From NCBI GenBank assembly GCA_965222485.1, contig CBDCUC010000040.1, positions 1,860,001 through 1,924,000 of the forward strand: 64,000 nucleotides of DNA, read 5' to 3'. Below are positions 17,801 to 26,651 of this stretch, piece after piece (positions within the stretch are counted from its first letter, which is position 1; every line of letters begins with the position of its first letter). Below the pieces are notes generated by a model, which saw only the letters and a list, made by a program, of their open reading frames with translations, did no database searches and was not told the DNA's origin. This DNA is from CBDCUC01 sp965222485. GTDB lineage: Bacteria; Pseudomonadota; Alphaproteobacteria; Rhizobiales; Hyphomicrobiaceae. The position numbers and the translations under genes were made by a program.

Positions 17801-18004
17801 ATCTTCCTGACAGAGGGGCTCGGCTCGGATGTCATGCGTAGAATTGCGCTGCCGATGGTCGGCGGCATGGCGTCGACAACCATTCTGACGCTCATCGTCA
17901 TTCCTGTTGTGTACTTCCTGTGGGAACGCCGGCGGTTTAATGAGCCTGCAATCCATGAAGAACCATTGGAGCCAGCAGGCAAGTCCCCACAACCGGCCGA
18001 ATAA
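14798..18004 (+). CDS. cusA: CusA/CzcA-family heavy-metal RND efflux pump
   Basis: Proton-driven inner-membrane transporter of 1068 residues, full length for heavy-metal RND proteins (HME). The first helix (QLLVIVGALALMVAGWLAV) is followed by the conserved DAIPDLSDTQVI. Two large periplasmic loops alternate with helix bundles. The helix-4 signature GVMVDASIVMVENAHRK carries the acidic relay residue, and the second half repeats the fold (LIMLSLPFGLVGG...ETAVVMLLYID). The ATG lies inside the end of cusB with GGAGG before it, so coupled translation is likely. It works with the adaptor and the CusF protein. No CusC-type outer-membrane channel is in the operon, so one must be supplied from elsewhere. 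Confidence 0.93.
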   Translation: MPDIDRDIAGRDPTTSGVAKVIEWSVRNQLLVIVGALALMVAGWLAVERTPLDAIPDLSDTQVIIRTDFPGQSPQIVEDLVTYPLSTTLLGLPKTKDVRGFSMFGTSFVYVIFQDGIDQYWARSRVIEALSKISGALPPNATPQIGPDATGVGWVYQYAVTDRTGRHDLAQLRSLQDWFLKFELATVPGVSEVASVGGFVKEYQVLVDPNGLRAYDVPLSRITQAVRAASSEVGGRVIEQSETELIIRSSGYIQNLQQLRDVVVYSSGGTPVLLSDIANVVEGPELRRGVVELDGEGEVVGGIIVMRSGENALNVINAVKEKFEQLKPSLPEGVEIVTVYDRAPLIEGAVDYLTRKLIEEGIAVAVVCMLFLLHVRSAFVAIITLPIGILAAFVVMAGQGITANIMSLGGIAIAIGVMVDASIVMVENAHRKLSGMPADASPEDRRETILAAAKEVGPGLFFSLLIITVSFLPIFALTGQSYRLFAPLAFTKTYAMAFAALLSVTLVPVLMLWLVRGRILSEMTNPINRMFVAVYKPVLQAALRLRWAVVALALAAVASLAIPLSKIGAEFMPALYEGELLYMPTTLPGVSITKGKEILAQTNRLIRTVPEVKQVFGKLGRADTATDPAPISMIETWIQLKPKDEWRDGLTTEKLIAELDARTKMPGLVNSWGYPIKIRTDMISTGIRTPVGIKISGDDLATIERVALAIEGAVRSVPGTRSAFADRVKGGKYIDIKPDRRELARRNIDMAVFQSVIQTALGGMKLSESVQGRERYNIMLRYDRPFRETTNQLSDILVPTPAGQHIPLAEIASIAIVDGPPMLRSENARLTGWVFVDISDRDIGGYVSDAQKVIAESVNLPPGYAVTWSGQFEQMQEARERLSLAVPAVAFIIFVLLMLHFGRLDRTLLIMLSLPFGLVGGLWAVYLAGYNLSVAVIVGFVALGGIAVETAVVMLLYIDQQVREHPPKSAGDLLDAIMAGAVMRVRPKLMTVLVTVAGLLPIFLTEGLGSDVMRRIALPMVGGMASTTILTLIVIPVVYFLWERRRFNEPAIHEEPLEPAGKSPQPAE

Positions 18005-18077
18005 CGCTGGATTGTTGAATGAGATTGAATCGACAACAACCTGGCAGATGAAATTGCCAGCATCGAAAGGAAACAAG

Positions 18078-18449
18078 ATGCGAAACGAAACCGTCGTCTG
18101 CTTCATTGCTGCAGTGTGCCTTTGTGCCGGGCCTGTCTTCGCGCAGGATGCCGGCATGGAGCACAAGGAGATGGATCACTCCGAGATGGACCACTCCAAG
18201 ATGCAGGAACCGGGTAAGACTCAGGCGACTGGTACAGGCGTCATCAACACGGTGGATATCGATAAGAAGTCGATCAACATCACGCATGAGCCGATGCCGG
18301 AGTTGGGCTGGCCGACAATGACCATGGATCTCGATGTTACCAAGAAGGTGGATTTATCACCCGTGAAGGAAGGCGATAAGGTCAATTTCAAGCTCAAGCT
18401 GGGGCGCGATAAAAAATACCGCGTGATTGAAATCAAACCGTCGCAATAG
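18078..18449 (+). CDS. cusF: CusF-like periplasmic copper/silver-binding protein
   Basis: A 123-residue exported protein with a clear signal peptide ending near VFAQ (about residue 23), then a Met/His-rich linker (MEHKEMDHSEMDHSKM). The CusF fold follows, with GVINTVDIDKKSINITHEP and the metal-site motif WPTMTMDL; Trp and the two Met residues are the Cu(I)/Ag(I) ligands known for CusF. It would deliver metal to the CusB/CusA pump. The ATG at 18078 follows AAAGGAAA; the frame is open earlier but only inside the end of cusA. It is the last gene of the operon. Confidence 0.9.
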   Translation: MRNETVVCFIAAVCLCAGPVFAQDAGMEHKEMDHSEMDHSKMQEPGKTQATGTGVINTVDIDKKSINITHEPMPELGWPTMTMDLDVTKKVDLSPVKEGDKVNFKLKLGRDKKYRVIEIKPSQ

Positions 18450-19001
18450 TTCCCAAAGCATGCTGCGCCAAGCCTAACCGTTCCTTTTTGAGTTTGTCGT
18501 GTTGGGAACAGCGCGCGGACACTGGCGCGGCTACCTTTCGATAATTTCTACGCCGACAGGCGTTTGTTATTGAAAGGAAAAGCTATGCTGGCCGATGTCA
18601 TTCGTCTCCGCGCCGCTACGGTCGATCCAAAGTTGCGCCAACCAAAACCCGTTCAAACGCCTGAGCCTCGCGATTTTATGGAAATCCAAACCAAAGTATC
18701 TCAGCGGTAAGAACAGGTCGTGGAGTTTGGGCCTTAATTTTCTTGCCGTCATCCCGGCGAAGGCCGGGATCCGTCCGACCATCAGGATTTGAGCCCGTTG
18801 AAACGTGGACAGACCTCGGCCTTTGCGGAGGTGACGTTAATGCTTAGGCTCTTAGGCACTGATCGTATTCGACCGTGATCCGGGGCTTGTCCTTGGTATG
18901 ACATTCTGATGTTGGTGGCTGTGCAAAGTGGCAGCCTGATCAACGGCTGTTTTAATCCTTCGCCCGCTCGCTTAGTCTGAGAAAACAGACACGGAGCAGA
19001 C
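18450..19001. other. Intergenic region between cusF and the alcohol dehydrogenase
   Basis: No credible gene; the short frames here are not supported by any motif. It contains one copy of a common palindromic repeat (18748-18772) and presumably the promoter of the downstream dehydrogenase. Confidence 0.4.
18748..18772. repeat. Short palindromic intergenic repeat
   Basis: Arms ATCCCGGC (18751-18758) and GCCGGGAT (18763-18770) around GAAG, preceded by GTC and followed by CC. This resembles the GTCATtCCCGCGAAaGCGGGAATCC-type repeat that is very common between genes in many Proteobacteria. It is a background repeat. Confidence 0.7.
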
Positions 19002-19985
19002 ATGAAGGCGATGGTTCTGGAGGCGGTCGGCGAGCCGCTGAAACTCATTGAGCGCGAGACGCCTAAGCCAGGAGTGAATGAAGTTCTGGTTGAGGTCGGT
19101 GCATGTGCGGTTTGCCGGACGGATTTGCATGTGGTCGACGGCGACCTGACCGAGCCGAAACTGCCGATCATCCCGGGGCATGAAATTGTCGGGCGCGTGG
19201 TGTCAATGGGCACGTCGGCCAATCGTTTCAAGGTAGGCGACCGCGTCGGCATCCCCTGGCTCGGCCACACGTGCAGCAGCTGTCATTACTGCACATCGGC
19301 CCGCGAAAATCTATGCGATGCGGCGCGCTTCACCGGCTATCAGATCGACGGCGGCTTCGCCACCCATTGCATTGCCGATGCGGATTACTGCTTTCCAATA
19401 CCTGATCGTTACGATGACGTGCATGCGGCGCCGTTGTTGTGCGCAGGCCTGATCGGGTACCGCTCGTTGAAAGCAGCCGGTGACGCAAAGCGCCTCGGTA
19501 TTTACGGCTTCGGTGCCGCCGCCCACATCGTCGCGCAAGTTGCAAACCACCAGGGCCGCGAGGTCTATGCCTTCACCCGTCCGGGTGACACCACTGCGCA
19601 GGAGTTTGCCAAATCCTTAAATTGTGCCTGGGCGGGCGGGTCAGACGAGCGGCCACCGGAGGCGCTTGAGGCGGCGATCATCTTTGCGCCCGTCGGCGCA
19701 CTTGTCCCCGCCGCATTGCGTGCGACGGAAAAGGGCGGGACGGTTGTGCTCGGTGGTATTCACATGAGCGATATCCCATCGATGCCTTATGAGATCCTGT
19801 GGGGTGAACGCGTTGTGCGCTCGGTTGCCAATCTCACGCGCCAGGATGCGATCAAATTCATGGAACTCGCCGAGCGCTATCCAATCGAGACGACGGTTGA
19901 GACCATGGCCTTGCAGGATGCGAACAAGGCGCTGGGACGCTTGCGCGATGGCGATCTTACAGGAGCTGCCGTGCTGGTGCCGTGA
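19002..19985 (+). CDS. Zinc-dependent alcohol dehydrogenase (MDR family)
   Basis: NAD(P)-linked oxidoreductase of 327 residues. Catalytic zinc ligands are visible as Cys in CAVCRTDLH, and His and Glu in the GHE of PGHEIVGRV (about 61-63). Structural zinc cysteines follow the pattern CSSCHYCTSARENLC (about 91-105). The nucleotide-binding region (LGIYGFGAAAHIVAQVA) is a slightly unusual form of GxGxxG. The ATG follows CACGGAGC. It resembles the AdhA-like 'zinc-binding alcohol dehydrogenase family protein' group, whose substrates vary. It is single, with no cofactor or aldehyde gene beside it. Confidence 0.88.
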   Translation: MKAMVLEAVGEPLKLIERETPKPGVNEVLVEVGACAVCRTDLHVVDGDLTEPKLPIIPGHEIVGRVVSMGTSANRFKVGDRVGIPWLGHTCSSCHYCTSARENLCDAARFTGYQIDGGFATHCIADADYCFPIPDRYDDVHAAPLLCAGLIGYRSLKAAGDAKRLGIYGFGAAAHIVAQVANHQGREVYAFTRPGDTTAQEFAKSLNCAWAGGSDERPPEALEAAIIFAPVGALVPAALRATEKGGTVVLGGIHMSDIPSMPYEILWGERVVRSVANLTRQDAIKFMELAERYPIETTVETMALQDANKALGRLRDGDLTGAAVLVP

Positions 19986-20104
19986 TGCACTCTCTCTATA
20001 TTCTTCACGTGCTACTCGGTGCTGCGCACCGGCACATGAACCCGCCGACTGCGACGGCTCCGCCTACCGCAGCGGCGGGAGTATCCATGCATGCGTCTGA
20101 TTTG

Positions 20105-20305
20105 CTCGCAGGCTATTCCAAACGCTTCGCGTTTGGGCCAGCGAGTCCGGCGACGGGTACGCCTTCGGCTACACCCGCGCCGGGAGGTATCCACACACGC
20201 CCACCTGTTGTGGCTAACACAACAGGGAGCAAGGCGACCCGCGGCGTTGCCGCGCCCTGCCGGAGGTGGCCCGCACGGCACGTGCGGAATTGCCACCGCG
20301 AGGCA
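20105..20305. repeat. Modular hairpin repeat element, copy 3
   Basis: Third copy. Modules in order: nested hairpin at 20105-20145 (outer CTCGC/GCGAG, inner CAAACGC-ttc-GCGTTTG); hairpin at 20154-20177 (CGGGT...ACCCG); CTGTTGTG-gctaa-CACAACAG at 20205-20225; CGCGGC-gtt-GCCGCG at 20240-20254; and GGTGGC...GCCACC at 20265-20297 with an inner CCGCAC-ggcac-GTGCGG. Compared with copy 1, stem bases change in pairs, for example CGAACGC/GCGTTCG to CAAACGC/GCGTTTG. It fills most of the gap between the dehydrogenase and the NamZ-like gene. Confidence 0.75.
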
Positions 20306-20432
20306 TAACAATCCGGCGCGCATGTCGCCGAAGCCGTGTGCATCAGCGTCAATAATGTTGACATAAGATTGTTTCTGCCTGCTGTTTCGCAAGGCCATCC
20401 TGTCGTCACACCAGCGAATAGAAATCCAACGC

Positions 20433-21758
<1,326 letters not shown>

Positions 21759-21918
21759 GGGGGGAGGCGCTGAACCACTTGTCAAGTATTGGCAAGGTTG
21801 TTTTCCGGCGATGCGAATAGGTTGTGAGTAGACGTTTTTCTTACTTTAGAAGTGCAACGTCACATTGCCCGGTGCCCATCCTCTCTGTCGGTCTTGTTTT
21901 AGCGTAATTTCTGTTCAA

Positions 21919-23004
21919 TCAATGGTGTGGATTGCCGGCGAGCTTTCCTGTGGCCTCCTCAGAGATTAGCGGCTCTAGCCACGCCTCCAATTCATTGCAC
22001 GTGCAGTTGATTGGAAATGGGTCTTCGTGCCAAGGAGCTTGTTGGAGTGTTGCAAATGCAAAGGCTTCACACGATCGCCGAGGGTGGCGCATCAGTATAC
22101 TTCCGTCGAAGCTGGGCAGCACCCCACTGTGATGATTTGCTACGATAAAATCCGACCACGACGCTATGACCTCGGCTTCGTCGCGAATATCTATCATACT
22201 TATTTGCGCGAGCCTGTGCGTTGAGTTCGTTTTCCATGCTTCATGCAAGAGTGATACTGCTTCCACGTCTGTCGTTGGAGCGCTGTAGCCAAAGATTGTC
22301 ATGTAATATGCATCGCCTATACGATCCGTAGCGCGTCTCCATTGATCAGCGACAAAAGGATCTTTCTTGTAGTCTTTTTGGTCAACGGGATAGAGAAGGG
22401 GAGTTGGGCAGAGCTTGCGATCCGGATAGGTAGTGTCCGACAGTATTCCCGAAACCATTGATTCTAGGTCGACACCAATATCGACGTTACCGTGGAGAAA
22501 TATCAGTTCAGGTAGTACGGCGCCAAGATGGCGCCAACGTTTGAACGACTGGACCAAAAGAGGATCCCAATTGAATGTGATGATCATGTCTTTCTGCCTC
22601 AAGGAAAGAACAAGATAGTCATAAACTGTGACGTGGTCCGGGAGCTCCAAAGCACTGAAATATGTACGTGTCTTCTGGTCAATTTCATTAAGTGCAGCTT
22701 TGTCTCCAGCCCGATAAATCGCGCTATATACGGTTTCAAAATTGCCATCAATTGGTTGACCACAATTGCGAATGAGGTCGGTGAGTCCTACGCAATCAAT
22801 AATGTCCGCCATAAGCGGGATTTGCCGACCATTCCGGTCACCCTTCGGGCAGCATGCGCGACTGGCGCCCGCTCCCAATATTACGATATGCGGCGAATGG
22901 TTTACTCCAGTCCCAATGTCCAACGCCGGTAAGGTATTTTTTTGCTGCGGTTTTGCATTACGGAAACGCTCGGCAATTTTGGCCCTTACGTCATTCTTCG
23001 GCAT
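21919..23004 (-). CDS. SIR2-like domain protein
   Basis: A 361-residue protein with the NAD-binding signature of SIR2-like domains: ILGAGASRA (42-50), TFNWD (143-147, in place of the common TTNYD) and FLHGN (169-173), then GYSAPTTD near 255. Such domains hydrolyse NAD or bind related nucleotides; stand-alone and fused versions occur in several anti-phage systems, but also in uncharacterised proteins. The C-terminal 100 residues are not recognised. GAGGAGATC precedes the ATG. The gene looks AT-richer than its neighbours, consistent with transfer. No second defence gene lies next to it, so a defence role is only a possibility. Confidence 0.75.
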   Translation of the reverse strand: MPKNDVRAKIAERFRNAKPQQKNTLPALDIGTGVNHSPHIVILGAGASRACCPKGDRNGRQIPLMADIIDCVGLTDLIRNCGQPIDGNFETVYSAIYRAGDKAALNEIDQKTRTYFSALELPDHVTVYDYLVLSLRQKDMIITFNWDPLLVQSFKRWRHLGAVLPELIFLHGNVDIGVDLESMVSGILSDTTYPDRKLCPTPLLYPVDQKDYKKDPFVADQWRRATDRIGDAYYMTIFGYSAPTTDVEAVSLLHEAWKTNSTHRLAQISMIDIRDEAEVIASWSDFIVANHHSGVLPSFDGSILMRHPRRSCEAFAFATLQQAPWHEDPFPINCTCNELEAWLEPLISEEATGKLAGNPHH

Positions 23005-23204
23005 TTGGCGATGATCTCCTCATCGATTGAGCTAATTAGGCCAATCGCCCTAGTAAAATAATGGGTTAACCTTTTGTCATTTTCTGAAGAGGTTGGCGCT
23101 CATGTTTTATACTTGTAGCAGATGTCTCTGTTGGATCATGAGGACGCGTCATGGCGCAGATGATGTCTGTTCCGGTTGAGAGTCCATAGCCGACCCACCC
23201 CCGA

Positions 23205-23603
23205 TCACTTCTTCTCCACTGGCTCAACCGGGCCGCCGTCTTTTGACCAGACTGTGAACCCGCCGTCGATGTGGGCGACGTTTGTTAGCCCCATATCAAC
23301 GAGTGCCTTCGTTGCCAGGGCGGAGCGCCAGCCGCTGGCGCAGAAAAGTAAGAAGTTCTTGTCGCTGGCAAAAACCGGTTTGTGATAGGGGCTATCGGGA
23401 TCGGCCCAGAACTCGATCATGCCGCGCGGCACGTGCAGCGCGCCGGGGATGGTGCCTTCGCGCCATAACTCGCGGACGTCCCGCAAATCGATGAACTGCG
23501 TGTTATCGTCCTGAAACCTGGCGCGAGCATCCTCAAGGCTGACGGTTTCAATATGTTCGTTTGCCTCGCGAACCAGTTCACGAATGCCTTTTGTTACGGG
23601 CAT
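23205..23603 (-). CDS. Rhodanese-domain protein
   Basis: Single rhodanese domain of 132 residues, probably a cytosolic sulfur carrier or sulfurtransferase. IDLRDVRELWREGTIPGALH (about 38-57) is the CH2-A-like start of the fold. The active-site cysteine is Cys88 in the loop CASGWRS, followed by LVDMGLTNVAHIDGG. I chose the ATG at 23603 because a strong GGGGGAAGG precedes it; the frame stays open for 17 more codons upstream. The sulfur donor and acceptor are unknown. Confidence 0.88.
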   Translation of the reverse strand: MPVTKGIRELVREANEHIETVSLEDARARFQDDNTQFIDLRDVRELWREGTIPGALHVPRGMIEFWADPDSPYHKPVFASDKNFLLFCASGWRSALATKALVDMGLTNVAHIDGGFTVWSKDGGPVEPVEKK

Positions 23604-23711
23604 CTCACCTTCCCCCCTATGCAGTGGACATTTGTTTCGGCTTACGCGTAGCACAAATGCGTTCTGATCTGATCGCCCATATTGTTGCCGGTCCAGCGCG
23701 ACCCATGCATC

Positions 23712-24098
23712 TCAAGATTCAGAATTGCCGCGTGCCGTCGGCACTACGATTGTGGTTAGCGTTCCGGCAAGCGCGCATAGCGTCACGATCACCACAATCG
23801 TCGTGATTTCTCCACGGCTCAGGATAAGCGTCAGTGCGACTGATCCCCAGGCGACGGCGACGGCGGTTAGTTTCACGCCAAGGCGCATGGTTCCTTCCTG
23901 CTCGAACCGGTTGGCTTCGATTACGGCGGTCTGCAGCAGAGGCACGGTCACAAGCCAGTTGTGGAGGGTTGGGCTGGAGCGGGCGAATGCCCACAGCGCC
24001 ACCAGCAAAAACGGCGTCGTCGGTAGCCCAGGCAAAATTGCGCCGAGAAAGGCCAGGATCGTCGCGAGGACTCCAACGATGATGAAGACAAGTTTCAC
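23712..24098 (-). CDS. DUF454 (YbaN-like) inner-membrane protein
   Basis: A 128-residue membrane protein with the DUF454 signature: a first helix (VFIIVGVLATILAFLGAILPG) leading into LPTTPFLLVALWAFARSS, then a soluble stretch (LHNWLV, about 47-52) and two further helices (about 75-113). The start is GTG at 24098. Homologues such as E. coli YbaN are of unknown function. Confidence 0.85.
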   Translation of the reverse strand: MKLVFIIVGVLATILAFLGAILPGLPTTPFLLVALWAFARSSPTLHNWLVTVPLLQTAVIEANRFEQEGTMRLGVKLTAVAVAWGSVALTLILSRGEITTIVVIVTLCALAGTLTTIVVPTARGNSES

Positions 24099-24334
24099 GT
24101 CAGCAACTCTGTGTCTTGGTCAGTTTCATCCACGCACCCTACCATCCGAAAGTGTTGAGCGTGTTGCCATAGGACAAGCGAGAGGAGGTCGCGACAGCTT
24201 GATTTCAGCGGCATCCGCCCGACCGACACGTCCGCCGCGCTGCCCCTCCACATTTCATATTCTACGCCAGCCAGCTAAACTCCAGGCCAGATCAGCATAC
24301 ACAACCCACCCTCTGGTGCAGCGGAGATTGCAAG

Positions 24335-24781
24335 ATGCCGACGTATACTGTGAACACGGCGAACGTTAGCCTGACGGCCGAGCAAAAAGCCGCACTTGCA
24401 GAGATCATCACGGCGGCCCACAGCCAGCATACAGGTGCACCGGGTTCTTTCGCACAAGTTTTCTTCGTTGAGACGCGCTGCGGAGACCATTTCATTGGTG
24501 GCAATCCTAATGCTGCGCCACATGTTTTCGTTCTCGGTCAAATCCGCGCGGGTCGTGGTGGTGAAGTAAAGGCAGCGATTATCGAGCAAATCATCACGCA
24601 GGCTGCGAGCGCGTTGGCGGTCGCCCGCGAGGATGTGTGGGTCTATATTCAGGATATCGATGCGGACCAAATGGCGGAGTTCGGGCGTATTTTGCCCGCA
24701 CCGGGTGAAGAAAGTGCGTGGCAGGCCGGCATGAGCGAAGAAAAGCGCGCGCAGCTGCGCAACGCGGGCGTGAAGATCTAG
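24335..24781 (+). CDS. Tautomerase-superfamily protein
   Basis: A 148-residue protein whose Met is followed directly by proline (MPTYTV), the N-terminal catalytic proline of 4-oxalocrotonate-tautomerase relatives. The length and doubled fold suggest the cis-CaaD-like or Tautomerase_3 branch, in which two beta-alpha-beta units are fused (second unit around GQIRAGRGGEVKAAIIEQI and VWVYIQDIDADQM). GGAG lies about ten bases before the ATG. The substrate is unknown; relatives act on keto-enol or halogenated acids. Confidence 0.75.
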   Translation: MPTYTVNTANVSLTAEQKAALAEIITAAHSQHTGAPGSFAQVFFVETRCGDHFIGGNPNAAPHVFVLGQIRAGRGGEVKAAIIEQIITQAASALAVAREDVWVYIQDIDADQMAEFGRILPAPGEESAWQAGMSEEKRAQLRNAGVKI

Positions 24782-24802
24782 GGCGTCAGCAGTGGCGGCT
24801 GC

Positions 24803-25426
24803 TCAGTAAAGACCGCGCTTTGCCATGACCGCACTTTGCCGCTCGTTTTCTTCTTCAGTCAGGCCCGCAACGTGATCGAGCAGCATTTCCGGATAGCTCG
24901 GCAATGTCTCACGGTTGATGTGGCGTTCAGGGTTCCAAAGCTCAGATCTGGAAAAGGCTTTGGAGCAATGCAGAAACGCCTCCGCGACCTCAATAAACAA
25001 TCCGACTTTGGGCGCATGACCCATGACGGCGCAGTCCGCCAGAAGCCGTTCGTCATCGGTGATCTTTGCGCGGCCATTAATGCGCAAGGTCTCGCCCATG
25101 CCCGGTACCAGGAACAACATCCCTATGGCCGGGTTCGAAAGGACATTTGCCATGCTGTCGAGGCGATTATTTCCAATCCTGTCCGGAAGCAGCAAATGAT
25201 TGTCGTCGATGACTTTGACAAATCCTGCCGGGTCCCCGCGCGGTGATACGTCGGCGCCACCGGGTCCTTGCGTCGCGACCACGCAGAATGGCGACAAGGC
25301 GATGATGGCACGGCAGTGCTTATCGAGCCTCGTGATCACTTTATCCGTCGCCCGGCTCATCGGCTTGTGATGCAGCGCCCTGAGCGCGTCTTCACTTAAG
25401 ATGAACGAGTAGTCTTGTGCCGTCAT
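24803..25426 (-). CDS. PPOX-class FMN flavoprotein (MSMEG_1061-like)
   Basis: Pyridoxamine-phosphate-oxidase-fold protein of 207 residues. Conserved pieces: FCVVATQGPGGADVSPRGDP, then LLLPDRIGNNRLDSMANV (FMN phosphate contacts), IGMLFLVPGMGETLRINGRA, and a C-terminal His/Cys segment (EAFLHCSKAFSRSELW). It resembles the MSMEG_1061 group of FMN-dependent proteins of unclear reaction. The ATG at 25426 follows TTTGGAGCGG; the frame is open further upstream without such a site. It is divergent from the ArsI/CadI gene. Confidence 0.82.
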   Translation of the reverse strand: MTAQDYSFILSEDALRALHHKPMSRATDKVITRLDKHCRAIIALSPFCVVATQGPGGADVSPRGDPAGFVKVIDDNHLLLPDRIGNNRLDSMANVLSNPAIGMLFLVPGMGETLRINGRAKITDDERLLADCAVMGHAPKVGLFIEVAEAFLHCSKAFSRSELWNPERHINRETLPSYPEMLLDHVAGLTEEENERQSAVMAKRGLY

Positions 25427-25567
25427 TGAGCCGCTCCAAAAGGGTTTTGCGCGGGGCCACTTTAGCACATCGTCCACGCCGAGCCGCGGTCTTCGGATAA
25501 CTTTTTTGCGTCCCTTTAAACCCCCGCGCGTCAATAGAGGCACAACGCAAATGAAAGGACCAAGATC

Positions 25568-26005
25568 ATGAGAGTTCAACTTGCCCTGAATGTGCCTGAT
25601 ATCGATGCCGCCGTGGATTTTTATTCAAAGCTGTTCGGCGTTGAGCCGCATAAGCGCCGCGAGGGCTACGCCAACTTCGCTGTCAGCGAGCCGCCGCTGA
25701 AGCTCGTCTTATTCGAGAACCCCGAAGCCGATGCGCATCTTCACCATATTGGCGTCGAAGCGTTGGCTGCAGGTGAAGTTGAGGCCACGCAGAAGAGGTT
25801 GGAGGCAGCGGGGGTGCTGGGGGAAACCAAGCGCAAAACCAAGTGCTGTCATGCCGCGCAGGAAAAGCTGTGGTCTCGCCCGCACAACGGTCTGAAGTGG
25901 GAGTGGTACCGCATTACTGACGACATGACGTCGTCGGGGACGGATTCACTTGGCAAAACCTGTTGCACCGGCAAGAAAAAGGCAGACAATATCGGCGCGG
26001 TTTGA
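25568..26005 (+). CDS. arsI: ArsI/CadI-family metalloenzyme
   Basis: Glyoxalase/VOC-fold protein of 145 residues. It matches ArsI, the C-As lyase that removes methyl or aryl groups from trivalent organoarsenicals, and cadmium-induced CadI. Visible features: YANFAVSEPPLKLVLFE (34-50), the HHIGVE metal site (59-64), the vicinal cysteine pair Cys93-Cys94 (TKCCHAAQEKLW) that binds arsenic in ArsI, and WEWY near 111-114. A further CC near the C terminus (TCCTGKK) is extra. AAAGGAC precedes the ATG. A sigma factor gene begins 12 bases after the stop. No arsR, arsB or arsC lies beside it, so cadmium rather than arsenic is not excluded. Confidence 0.85.
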   Translation: MRVQLALNVPDIDAAVDFYSKLFGVEPHKRREGYANFAVSEPPLKLVLFENPEADAHLHHIGVEALAAGEVEATQKRLEAAGVLGETKRKTKCCHAAQEKLWSRPHNGLKWEWYRITDDMTSSGTDSLGKTCCTGKKKADNIGAV

Positions 26006-26017
26006 TTGGTGTCGACC

Positions 26018-26557
26018 ATGAAAAAAGAGACTGCCATCAGCGAGACCAGCTGGCAGGGCTTCGAAAAACAGCTGCGCACCTATGTGCGCAGCCGCGTCGA
26101 TCCACTGTGGGTTGACGATATTGTTGGCAACATCCTGCTGCGGCTCGTGCAAAACAGCGATGCCTTCCAGGCCGCGGACAATCCTTCCGCGTATGTCCAG
26201 CGCGTGGCTGCCAATGCGGTTACCGACCATTATCGGCGCAAATCCGTGGAGCGCAGCGCGCTGGCAGAGTTCGAAGCCGACGCGAAGATCGCCGGCTATG
26301 GTGAAACGGTTGATAGTAATTCCGCGCAACTGGCGATCTCACGCTGCATGTTTCCATTCATCGAAGACTTGCCGCAGGTCTATCGCGAAGCGCTCACGCT
26401 CACCGAGATCGAGCAGTTGACGCAAAAACAAGCCGCTGAGCGCCTAGGTCTGTCGCTGTCGGGACTGAAATCAAGGGTGCAGCGCGGGCGCGCACTTCTA
26501 AAAAAGCCGTTACGCGTTGCTGTGCGATTGAATTGGATGGGCGCGGCCACGTCATAG
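26018..26557 (+). CDS. SigZ-like ECF RNA polymerase sigma factor
   Basis: Sigma-70 family protein of about 179 residues. Region 2 is visible (LRTYVRSRVDPLWVDDIVGNILLRLV, AYVQRVAANAVTDHYRRKSVE). Region 4 has an HTH (LTQKQAAERLGLSLSGLKSRVQRG). No anti-sigma gene follows. The first codon after the ArsI/CadI stop is TTG, then GTG at 26009 and ATG at 26018; I chose the ATG, and translation is probably coupled to the gene before. A similar pairing of SigZ with ArsI/CadI suggests metal-responsive transcription, but this is inference. Confidence 0.8.
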   Translation: MKKETAISETSWQGFEKQLRTYVRSRVDPLWVDDIVGNILLRLVQNSDAFQAADNPSAYVQRVAANAVTDHYRRKSVERSALAEFEADAKIAGYGETVDSNSAQLAISRCMFPFIEDLPQVYREALTLTEIEQLTQKQAAERLGLSLSGLKSRVQRGRALLKKPLRVAVRLNWMGAATS

Positions 26558-26651
26558 ATTACGCGCCGCGCGCGCACGATTGTAAAAAGGGCTGCTGACC
26601 GACCCCTCCCAATCTGCTTCAACACCGTGTGAGCCGGTGTCCCGGATTAAC

